A stretch of 5,796 nt of DNA from Deltaproteobacteria bacterium. GTDB lineage: Bacteria > Desulfobacterota > Desulfobacteria > Desulfobacterales > SURF-15. Positions 1 to 5,796 of the stretch are shown in pieces; within the stretch, counting starts at the first letter, position 1; each line of letters opens with the position of its first letter. The stretch covers positions 1 to 5,796 of the forward strand of contig JAHEHB010000355.1 in the NCBI GenBank assembly GCA_024644775.1. Reading direction: 5' to 3'. The notes beneath the pieces are model-generated. The model saw only the letters and a list, made by a program, of their open reading frames with translations, was not told where the DNA came from and did no database searches. The position numbers and the translations under genes are program-made.

Positions 1-1
1 A

Positions 2-1780
2 TTTCTATTGCCGCTCACTTTTCAGTATTATCCCCCAAGTAAAAAACCGTGGGCTCAGAAAGTACACTGGGTCGATATTATCGCAATCGTTCTGAGCATT
101 GTGGTCTTCGGCTGGATCATTATAAACTGGAAGGCCTTGCAGTGGAGGACATGGTACGTAAACCCGTTGACGGCCCTGGAGATAATTTTTGGGACGATCG
201 CGATACTTTTAGTTATTGAAGCGACCCGTCGCACTTTCGGATTGTTCCTGCCGATACTGACGGTTATCTTTATTGGCTACATGATGTTCGGTTCGTGGAC
301 ACCCGGCATTTTCCACCATAGCGGTGCCTCCTACGAAATGATGGTCGAACATCTCTATCTGGTTCCCGAAGGCATGTTCAATTTCTTGACCGGCATATTG
401 GCCACGCTTCTGTTCACATTTCTGGCCCTGGGGACTTTCTTAAGAGTGTCGGGCGCAGACACTCTGTTTCTGGACTTTTGCGTAGCTGTGGCGGGTCACC
501 GGGCAGGAGGTCCTGCAAAGGTTGCTGTTATCGGCAGTGCCCTGATGGGTATGGTTTCCGGGAGCAATGTCGCAAACGTTGCTACCACCGGCGCCATTAC
601 CATTCCCCTAATGAAGAAAGTGGGCTATAAGCCCTATATGGCGGCTGCCATCGAAGCCGTTGCTTCAACCGGCGGACAGATAATGCCGCCGATTATGGGG
701 GTTGCGATATTTATCCTTTCGGAACTTACCGGCATTCCTCTGGGGAAATGCATCCTGATATCCATATTGCCGGCAATCATGTTCTTTGGAACCTTATATG
801 TCTACGTTCATATCAAGGCCAACCGCATGGGTCTCAAGGGGCTGGAAAGGTCAAAGCTGCCGCGGCTCAAAAATACCATAAAACGAGGTTTTCACCTGAC
901 GATCCCTGTCATATTTCTCATATATTTTTTGATTATCGGATATACGCCTTTTTATGCCAGCGCCGTATGTGCCGTCATGGTGATTGTCGTAAGTTGGTTA
1001 AAGCGAGCAACCCGTATGACACCCCGAAAAATTCTGGCAGCGCTGGAGGAAACGGCGAAAGCAGTTTTACCATTGACCGGGATGATGGTATCTGCTGCCC
1101 TTATCGTCGGGACCATTACGTTTACCGGTTTCATGATCAAGATGACTTCGGTGTTGCTGGAGGTGTCAGGGTCGTCACTGTTTATCCTGTATGTATTGAT
1201 AGTGCTTGTTTCTTACATTATGGGCATGGGCCTACCCATAGTGACGTCGTATATCCTGGTTGCCACCCTGGCTGCACCAGCCTTAGCGGAATTTGGTGTG
1301 CCGGCTTTGGCCGCCCATCTATCAGTGTTTTGGTTGAGCCTTGACTCGACCATCACCCCGCCAATCTGTCAGGCCGCCTATGTCGCTGCAAGTATCGCCG
1401 ATGCCAAAATAGTTCGAACCGGTTTTGAATCCGTAAAAATCGGTAAGGCCATCTATTATATTCCTTTTCTCTTCCTGTACACACAGCTTGTAACCGGTCC
1501 GATTCCCGAAATCGTTTTTGCATTTGTTTCAGGTATGCTGGCACTGGCGGTCATGCAGATTTCCATAGAGGGATACTGGCTAAACCGCTTGAATGTCTTG
1601 GAGCGGACACTCCTTAGCATCGTATTTTTCGTGTCAACTTTTGCTGCAACGCGATCCTTGCAGGGTGGTTGGCCTTATCTTTTAGGAAGTATTGTGGTGG
1701 TTGTTGTAACCTATCGTTTACAAAATAACCGTCGACGAAGCAGGTCTTTGTCAACAAACGGTTTATACAAAGAAACATAG
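2..1780 (+). CDS. TRAP transporter fused permease (4TM/12TM, DctQ-DctM fusion type), 5' partial
   Basis: Inner-membrane permease of a tripartite ATP-independent periplasmic (TRAP) transporter, with the small and large membrane subunits fused in one chain. Numbering from the TTG at 8, the marks are EATRRTFG (71-78), a large-subunit core at 176-242 that includes SGSNVANVATTGAITIP (184-200) and STGGQIMPP (220-228), and a second conserved block at 404-465 with MGMGLPIVTSYILVAT (405-420) and the STITPP turn (447-452). Hydrophobic segments recur along the whole chain, ending near 570 with a basic Arg/Asn-rich tail. The frame is open to the left edge, and residues before about 20 resemble the interior of this family rather than a start, so the true start is probably tens of codons upstream and the TTG at 8 is not it. 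Fused permeases of this kind usually pair with a TAXI-type binding protein, which is not in the window. Substrate cannot be read from the sequence. The next gene follows after 14 bases. Confidence 0.93.
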   Translation, partial: FLLPLTFQYYPPSKKPWAQKVHWVDIIAIVLSIVVFGWIIINWKALQWRTWYVNPLTALEIIFGTIAILLVIEATRRTFGLFLPILTVIFIGYMMFGSWTPGIFHHSGASYEMMVEHLYLVPEGMFNFLTGILATLLFTFLALGTFLRVSGADTLFLDFCVAVAGHRAGGPAKVAVIGSALMGMVSGSNVANVATTGAITIPLMKKVGYKPYMAAAIEAVASTGGQIMPPIMGVAIFILSELTGIPLGKCILISILPAIMFFGTLYVYVHIKANRMGLKGLERSKLPRLKNTIKRGFHLTIPVIFLIYFLIIGYTPFYASAVCAVMVIVVSWLKRATRMTPRKILAALEETAKAVLPLTGMMVSAALIVGTITFTGFMIKMTSVLLEVSGSSLFILYVLIVLVSYIMGMGLPIVTSYILVATLAAPALAEFGVPALAAHLSVFWLSLDSTITPPICQAAYVAASIADAKIVRTGFESVKIGKAIYYIPFLFLYTQLVTGPIPEIVFAFVSGMLALAVMQISIEGYWLNRLNVLERTLLSIVFFVSTFAATRSLQGGWPYLLGSIVVVVVTYRLQNNRRRSRSLSTNGLYKET

Positions 1781-1786
1781 GAAAGG
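1779..1786 (+). promoter_or_regulatory. Ribosome binding site for the GTG-started flavoprotein
   Basis: AGGAAAGG lies 8 bases before the GTG at 1795 and overlaps the last two bases of the permease stop codon. It supports GTG as the start, which places the FAD-binding GxGxxG at residue 9, as expected for a DAO-fold protein. The overlap with the upstream stop suggests translational coupling. Confidence 0.6.
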
Positions 1787-1794
1787 TTGAACCC

Positions 1795-2985
1795 GTGCAT
1801 TCAGATTGCCTTGTTATTGGTGCCGGATTGGGGGGAGCATTTGCGGCTCTTCATATGGCAGATCAAGGGTTAATGGTCACGCTTATCGACGCAAAATCAA
1901 TACCGGCCATTTTGGATGCTATAAAAGTCGAAATGTTGCCTTTCCATTGCTATCAATCAGATTATTTAGGTAAATTGCGCAATAGAAGCTTGAGCGCTTG
2001 TCAAGGTTTTTTCGAAAAAAATGCTGAGATAAAAGCAATTGAAAATATTCCCTTGATTAGACCGATAATCGACCCGGGGGATGTGGATCAAGCAAAAGCC
2101 GACTGTGAGCAGTTGCGTCTCCAGGGAGAACCTGTTGAGTTTGTTTCTCAGAACGATCTGGGGAAACTGGACCTTAAGATGGGTTCCCATGTTTCAGGCG
2201 CGATCGTTTACCATCGAATACCATCGATAAAAAGTGAACAGCTGTATAGCGCGCTTTGGAAGGCATGTGATCGTCATAAAAAGATAACACAGCACTGGAA
2301 TACAACGGTTTTTGGAATCGAAGTAAAAAAAGAAACGGTCGTGGGGGTTAGAACCCAAACGGGCGCCATCAAAGCCGGGTGTGTCTTGGTGGCCGCAGGG
2401 GTTGAGTCTCTGGGTATTCTATCAGCGATCGGTATTCAGCTACCGGCTGTGAAAGAAAAAAAATATCGTTTGATCGGGAATCCTGTCCGAATCAAGAAGA
2501 GCCATTTCGTTTTAGAGTATACGTCCGCAAAAGAGAACGTAAAACCGAATTTTAACGATACCCCAATCGGTGACTTGCAGGTCTCGTTATCTGCCTTTCT
2601 GGGAACAGATCAAGACGTATCGGTGGGGGGTGGAAAGGAACTCGTCATATCGACACTTTCTTCGGAACCGGACGTATTCAATGCGCTCGGTCGCCATTTT
2701 CTCAGAATCCTTCCGGGGTATAACGGACTTCGGTTTCACAAAATTGTATCTCGCTTTGATCCCCTTATAGTGGACGGTTTACCGGTTGTCGGCTGTGTAC
2801 CATATGTTACCGGTTTGTATATGGCGTTGTACGCCAGAGACGACAAGGGTCTCATAGCACCCGCCATCGGTGAATCGGTCGGCCATTGGCTAACAGAAGA
2901 AAAACCGCCCGATGATATGCATCCTTTATTTCCTGAACGATTTCCTCAAACGGCCCCAGGCGGGGATAAACGGGTGACGGAATAA
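1795..2985 (+). CDS. FAD-dependent oxidoreductase, DAO superfamily, divergent
   Basis: A 396-residue flavoprotein expected to be cytosolic. The N-terminal Rossmann motif is clear: CLVIGAGLGGAFAALH (5-20) gives GxGxxG at 9-14, with the ribose-binding acidic residue at D32 at the end of the second strand. VAAG at 199-202 is the usual second FAD contact. The C-terminal block DGLPVVGCVPYVTGLY (327-342) followed by APAIGE (355-360) is the DAO-family closing motif. Two places are unusual. The small-residue Ser/Asn-Ala-Gly segment that normally follows the second strand is not recognisable at 33-50, and the usual Gly-rich stretch before the last helix reads ALYARDDKG (344-352). The family oxidises C-N bonds of amino acids and amines, but these changes leave catalytic activity uncertain. 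It sits directly before a second, more canonical DAO protein with one base between them, so the two may form a heteromer, as known for some amino-acid and opine dehydrogenases. Substrate unknown. Confidence 0.85.
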   Translation: MHSDCLVIGAGLGGAFAALHMADQGLMVTLIDAKSIPAILDAIKVEMLPFHCYQSDYLGKLRNRSLSACQGFFEKNAEIKAIENIPLIRPIIDPGDVDQAKADCEQLRLQGEPVEFVSQNDLGKLDLKMGSHVSGAIVYHRIPSIKSEQLYSALWKACDRHKKITQHWNTTVFGIEVKKETVVGVRTQTGAIKAGCVLVAAGVESLGILSAIGIQLPAVKEKKYRLIGNPVRIKKSHFVLEYTSAKENVKPNFNDTPIGDLQVSLSAFLGTDQDVSVGGGKELVISTLSSEPDVFNALGRHFLRILPGYNGLRFHKIVSRFDPLIVDGLPVVGCVPYVTGLYMALYARDDKGLIAPAIGESVGHWLTEEKPPDDMHPLFPERFPQTAPGGDKRVTE

Positions 2986-2986
2986 T

Positions 2987-4120
2987 ATGGAGAATTCTTT
3001 CGGAAAGCGGTCTAAACAGACGGCTGAGATATGTATTATCGGTGGCGGCATATACGGAATAGTAATAGCCTATCACTTATTATTATCAGGCAGAGACGTT
3101 TTAATCGTTGATCGAGGACCGATTGGCATGGAGGCGTCTCGAGCCAATGCCGGCTCTCTTGGTGTTCAGAACAAACCCGTTAAAATGCTTTCTCATATGG
3201 TCAAAGCCGCCCATCGGTGGGAGATACTCTCCGATAAGCTTGGGCATGATGTTGGGTATGAGAGACTTGGCGGATTTCGAATCGCCCATACCGAAGAGGA
3301 TGTTGCTGCCTTGCAAATGCGATTGCCTGAGCAGAAAGCTGCCGGCGTTCCTCTGGAACTTGTGACAGGTAAAGAATTGCGTAAAGAGGCGCCTTACCTG
3401 GCAGACAGTGTTCGAGCAGCGGCGTATTGCTTTTTAGACGGCAAGGCCGATCCGTTTAAAACCGTTTTTGCTTATTCTAAAGCCGTCAAGCAACGGGGAG
3501 GGCGTTTTCTAACACACTCACCGGTTAAACAAGTAAGGCATGAAGGCGGTCATATATTAGTAAAAACAACTCAAACGACTATTTCAGCGGAAAAAGTCGT
3601 TAATGCGGCCGGGGCCTGGGCCGCGGCGGTCAGCGTCATGATGGGAACATTTCTTCCAGTTTCCTGGGTGGTTAACAGTGTTTCCGTGACCGAGCCCGGA
3701 CCGTTGGTTTTTCCTCACCTAATTACACATATTCGAGGCAACCTGACACTGAAACAGGTTGATGGACGTATTTTAATCGGCGGCGCATGGCGGGGGGACG
3801 GGGATCCTTATGGCGGGCGTAAACAGGTTAATCTCGAAAACTTAAAAGGGAACATCGATTGGGCATGTCAGGCGATTCCAGCGATAAAGAAGTTTCGAAT
3901 CCTGCGTTCATGGGTCGGTTTTCAGGGGCAGAGTCCGGATCGACTTTTTATGTTGGGTGAACTGCCTCCCTTTGATGGGCGACAATATGCGATGGTGGGC
4001 GGATCCGGCGGCTTCAGTTTGGCACCGGTTTATGGTGAACTGATGGCGGAATGGATCCATAGTGGTAATATCCCAAGAAATGTAGCTATTTATGACGTTC
4101 GCCGATACTGCAAACAATGA
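2987..4120 (+). CDS. FAD-dependent oxidoreductase, DAO superfamily (glycine/sarcosine/D-amino acid oxidase-like)
   Basis: A 377-residue flavoprotein that probably oxidises a primary or secondary amine or imino acid to an imine. The FAD-binding motif is IIGGGIYGIVIAYHL (17-31), with D42 ending the second strand. EASRANAGSLGVQ (49-61) is the family's conserved FAD/substrate segment, which the upstream paralogue lacks. NAAGAWA (206-212) is the second FAD contact. ILIGGAWRGDGDP (262-274), RSWVGFQGQSPD (307-318) and GGSGGFSLAP (338-347) form the substrate-domain strand and closing motif typical of the family; the length is normal. The ATG at 2987 is well fixed: an in-frame TGA at 2975-2977 excludes an earlier start, and the first FAD glycine is already at residue 19. 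GGGTGA (2972-2977), 9 bases upstream, is a modest ribosome site. The one-base gap suggests coupling and roughly equal production with the upstream flavoprotein. No [2Fe-2S] or small electron-transfer partner is seen, so the electron acceptor (oxygen, quinone or other) is open. Confidence 0.92.
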   Translation: MENSFGKRSKQTAEICIIGGGIYGIVIAYHLLLSGRDVLIVDRGPIGMEASRANAGSLGVQNKPVKMLSHMVKAAHRWEILSDKLGHDVGYERLGGFRIAHTEEDVAALQMRLPEQKAAGVPLELVTGKELRKEAPYLADSVRAAAYCFLDGKADPFKTVFAYSKAVKQRGGRFLTHSPVKQVRHEGGHILVKTTQTTISAEKVVNAAGAWAAAVSVMMGTFLPVSWVVNSVSVTEPGPLVFPHLITHIRGNLTLKQVDGRILIGGAWRGDGDPYGGRKQVNLENLKGNIDWACQAIPAIKKFRILRSWVGFQGQSPDRLFMLGELPPFDGRQYAMVGGSGGFSLAPVYGELMAEWIHSGNIPRNVAIYDVRRYCKQ

Positions 4121-4244
4121 AAAGGAGTTTCAAGGATTTAATTTTGAGCATAACGCAGATATCGGGCAAAATTACCGTTTATGGAGGGGCACCTATCAGG
4201 AATTTTTAAACGTCGGTGTTTTAAAAGCAAGCTGGGGGGAATGA
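4092..4244 (+). CDS. Possible small ORF, 50 residues, unknown function
   Basis: An ATG at 4092 opens a 50-codon frame that overlaps the end of the preceding flavoprotein gene by 29 bases in another frame and stops at TGA 4242-4244, four bases before the SDR start. It thus nearly fills the only sizeable gap in the cluster. The predicted peptide looks protein-like: it is rich in aromatics (F3, F13, F16, F18, Y28, W31, Y35, F38, W48), mixed in charge, and has no signal peptide or membrane segment. I do not recognise it. Against it, no good ribosome site precedes the ATG, so it would depend on coupling, and an open frame of this length is not rare by chance. It could also be the remnant of a longer gene. 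A shorter 30-codon frame (ATG 4117, TAA 4207-4209, overlapping the flavoprotein stop as ATGA) also exists and is less convincing. Confidence 0.25.
   Translation: MTFADTANNEKEFQGFNFEHNADIGQNYRLWRGTYQEFLNVGVLKASWGE
4234..4240 (+). promoter_or_regulatory. Ribosome binding site for the SDR gene
   Basis: A purine run, GGGGGGA, lies 8 bases before the ATG at 4249. It is G-rich rather than a canonical AGGAGG. It lies within the last codons of the candidate small ORF, so translation of that ORF, if real, would run over this site. Confidence 0.5.
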
Positions 4245-4248
4245 AAAA

Positions 4249-5040
4249 ATGCAAAGCAACTTACCGTTTGAAGGCAGGGTCGCCCTGGTTACCGGTGCCA
4301 GTAGAGGAATCGGTAAAGAGATAAGCCGTGTTTTGATACAAAAGGGGGCGTTTGTTTATGTAAACAGTCGTGATATGGGGCGAGCCGAAGCTGCGTGCGA
4401 AGATTTGTCAGAGACGGAGGACACGACCCACTGCAAACCGGTTGCAGCAGATGTGTCACGCCGCGACCACGTCGACGCAATGATAAGTCGAATTATACAT
4501 GAAAGTAAACAAATTGATTTTTTGGTCAACAACGCGGGTGTAACCAGTCGCATGGGGCTTCTCGAAATTACAGATCCGCATTGGGATGAAGTTATGGATA
4601 TCAACCTTCGGGGAGTATTTCTTTGTACTCAGTCAGTTGTGCCCCATATGATAAAAAAGAAATTCGGACGGATCGTCAGTGCTTCTTCCTATGCTGCCCG
4701 GCATGCCGGGCTCAACAGAGGTGTCTACGCAGCCGCCAAAGCCGGCATTGCAGCATTAACCAAGGTGTGGGCAGGAGAACTGGCCCCCCATGGAATTAAC
4801 ATGAATGCATATGCACCAGGGGATATCATAACTGAAATGACTGCGGATATCATCGGGGCCGATGAAAAGCTTCTGCTTGAACGTATTGCACTACATCGTT
4901 TCGGCACTGTTCAGGAAGTAGCGGAGTTAGTATCTTTTCTTTTGTCCCCGTCTTCCGGCTATCTGACCGGTGTTGTCATCGAGATTTCCGGCGGGAAGTT
5001 TGTTGTTCAAAATCCGTCCGATGCCTGGGGCGATAGTTAA
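4249..5040 (+). CDS. Short-chain dehydrogenase/reductase (classical SDR)
   Basis: A 263-residue cytosolic NAD(P)-dependent oxidoreductase with every classical SDR landmark: cofactor motif TGASRGIG (15-22), the D68 adenine contact, NNAG (94-97), N119 in DINLRGVF, S147 and the YAAAK pair Y160/K164 as the catalytic tetrad, and PG at 190-191 followed by T195. The Ser-Tyr spacing of 13 is standard. R19 in the glycine motif and R41 in NSRD after the second strand suggest NADP(H) preference, an inference from family patterns. Length is normal and the chain ends with the usual SGG (247-249). The closest functional families by pattern are FabG-like 3-oxoacyl reductases and sugar-acid dehydrogenases such as gluconate 5-dehydrogenase, but the substrate cannot be assigned. 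Between amine-oxidising flavoproteins and an aminotransferase, a role in interconverting a hydroxyl and a carbonyl of a catabolic intermediate is more likely than fatty-acid synthesis. Confidence 0.93.
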   Translation: MQSNLPFEGRVALVTGASRGIGKEISRVLIQKGAFVYVNSRDMGRAEAACEDLSETEDTTHCKPVAADVSRRDHVDAMISRIIHESKQIDFLVNNAGVTSRMGLLEITDPHWDEVMDINLRGVFLCTQSVVPHMIKKKFGRIVSASSYAARHAGLNRGVYAAAKAGIAALTKVWAGELAPHGINMNAYAPGDIITEMTADIIGADEKLLLERIALHRFGTVQEVAELVSFLLSPSSGYLTGVVIEISGGKFVVQNPSDAWGDS

Positions 5041-5049
5041 AACCAAATT

Positions 5050-5056
5050 GGAGAGA
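5050..5056 (+). promoter_or_regulatory. Ribosome binding site for the aminotransferase gene
   Basis: GGAGAGA lies 10 bases before the ATG at 5067, in the 26-base spacer after the SDR stop. It supports that start. The spacer is too short for a separate promoter and terminator, so the gene is probably in the same transcript. Confidence 0.6.
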
Positions 5057-5066
5057 TAGAGTCATT

Positions 5067-5796
5067 ATGAAAGATGCTTTTTTTTCAAGAAACACGCATA
5101 AGAAGTATCCACGGATTGTTCGGGGCGAGCATATCTATCTTTATGATGATGCCGGAAACAAATATATAGACGGCAGTTCAGGAACCGTGATTGTCAATAT
5201 CGGTCACGGCCGCTTGGAAATTGCAGAAGCCATGGCGCGTCAGGTGGAGAAAGTGGCCTTTGTGTCACCGGTTATTGCCGTCAATGAACCCGCCGAGCAA
5301 TTGGCTCGCGAACTTGTATCGATGCTTCCGGAGCCCCTTACCAAGTGTTATTATCAGACCAGTGGATCGGAAGCAATTGAAGCAGCTATTAAGCTGGTAC
5401 GCGTTGCACATCTGGAAGCCGGGCGAAAGGAAAAAATGTTGGTGATTTCCCGCTGGCAAAGCTACCATGGATCGACGCTGGGAAGTCTTTCCGCCACCGG
5501 TCATATACCCCGACGATCCCCCTTTCAATCACTACTGCTGCCATTTCCACATATTCCAGATGCTAATTGTTATCATTGTCCCTATGGAAGGATTCCGGAT
5601 TCATGTGGTTTAGAATGTGCGCATGCGCTTGAAACCGAGATTATACGCACTGGACCAAACAGGGTGAGCGCCTTTATCGCTGAGCCTATTGTGGGCAGCG
5701 GAGGCGGAGTTACCATTCCGCCGGCGGGTTACTTTCAAGCTGTCCGGGAAATTTGCGATAGATATGACGTATTCTTAATTTTTGATGAAATCATGA
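5067..5796 (+). CDS. Class III PLP-dependent aminotransferase, 3' partial
   Basis: The first 243 codons of a fold-type I, class III aminotransferase; the frame is open to the right edge, and complete members have about 430-460 residues. Seen in order: an N-terminal strand pair with YLYDDAGNKYIDGSSG (24-39), NIGHG (44-48), the PLP phosphate-binding turn TSGSEAIEAAIKLVR (98-112), the ring-stacking YHGSTLGSLSATG (133-145), E206 in AEPIVGSGGG, and D240 in FLIFDEI, which pairs with the pyridine nitrogen. The Schiff-base lysine lies beyond the window. The family moves amino groups from omega-amino acids, diamines, beta-alanine, taurine or similar donors to pyruvate or 2-oxoglutarate; the exact substrate is not readable. 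A Cys-rich insert, C168, C171, C180 and C184, lies between the stacking motif and E206. Placement after two amine-oxidising flavoproteins and an SDR fits catabolism of an amino compound. Biotin-pathway (BioA-like) or GABA-type assignment cannot be excluded from the fragment but lacks supporting neighbours. Confidence 0.93.
   Translation, partial: MKDAFFSRNTHKKYPRIVRGEHIYLYDDAGNKYIDGSSGTVIVNIGHGRLEIAEAMARQVEKVAFVSPVIAVNEPAEQLARELVSMLPEPLTKCYYQTSGSEAIEAAIKLVRVAHLEAGRKEKMLVISRWQSYHGSTLGSLSATGHIPRRSPFQSLLLPFPHIPDANCYHCPYGRIPDSCGLECAHALETEIIRTGPNRVSAFIAEPIVGSGGGVTIPPAGYFQAVREICDRYDVFLIFDEIM

Noticed and set aside
8..10. TTG at position 8 as the permease start
   Set aside because: The frame is open to the left edge, no ribosome site can be seen, and the sequence after it resembles the interior of fused TRAP permeases, which normally have a further N-terminal stretch.
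748..1344. A 198-codon open frame on the + strand inside the permease gene
   Set aside because: It lies entirely within the permease in another frame. Its product is rich in Cys, His and Tyr without any domain pattern, while the permease frame carries strong family motifs throughout.
4144..4172. Promoter-like TTGAGC, 17-base spacer, CAAAAT in the gap before the SDR
   Set aside because: Each box matches only four of six consensus bases, which is common by chance. The tight co-directional array gives no reason to expect an internal promoter.
4121..4248. Intrinsic terminator in the 128-base gap
   Set aside because: I see no GC-rich inverted repeat followed by a T run here; the gap reads as transcribed-through spacer or small coding sequence.
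4249..5040. Assignment of the SDR as FabG of fatty-acid synthesis
   Set aside because: The motifs are shared by many classical SDRs, and no acyl carrier protein, fabD or fabF gene is nearby; the neighbours indicate catabolism.
5191..5528. Open frames on both strands (5191-5445 + and 5265-5528 -) near the right end
   Set aside because: Both overlap the aminotransferase frame, which runs from 5067 to the window edge with all the expected class III motifs. They are out-of-frame shadows.

Overview
The window holds part of one co-directional, operon-like gene cluster, all on the + strand. It reads as uptake plus catabolism of an organic, probably nitrogen-containing, small molecule. In order: a fused 4TM/12TM TRAP transporter permease (5' end cut by the window edge), two consecutive FAD-dependent oxidoreductases of the DAO (D-amino acid oxidase / glycine oxidase / sarcosine oxidase) superfamily, a possible 50-codon small ORF in the only sizeable gap, a short-chain dehydrogenase/reductase (SDR), and the first 243 codons of a class III PLP-dependent aminotransferase cut by the right edge.

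Layout. Positions 2-1780 encode the permease. The first oxidoreductase follows after 14 bases (1795-2985, GTG start). The second starts one base after that stop (2987-4120). A 128-base gap (4121-4248) holds no clear terminator or promoter but does hold a candidate small coding region (4092-4244) that fills it almost exactly. The SDR is at 4249-5040. After 26 bases with a Shine-Dalgarno sequence, the aminotransferase starts at 5067 and runs off the end. The tight spacing suggests one transcript, whose promoter, start and terminator lie outside the window.

How the genes may work together (inference): the permease, with a periplasmic binding protein of the TAXI type encoded elsewhere, imports a substrate using an ion gradient. 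One or both flavoproteins oxidise a C-N bond of an amine or imino acid. The SDR interconverts a carbonyl and a hydroxyl, and the aminotransferase moves the amino group to or from a keto acid. No gene identifies the substrate.

Organism: middling GC by eye, compact operon structure with GTG/ATG starts and GGAG-like ribosome sites, and a TRAP transporter. TRAP systems are common in Gram-negative marine and anaerobic Proteobacteria and Desulfobacterota; a member of these groups is plausible, but nothing in the window fixes the taxon. There are no RNA genes, CRISPR arrays, insertion sequences or phage genes that I can see. The families are ordinary; the least ordinary points are the divergent first flavoprotein and the possible small ORF.
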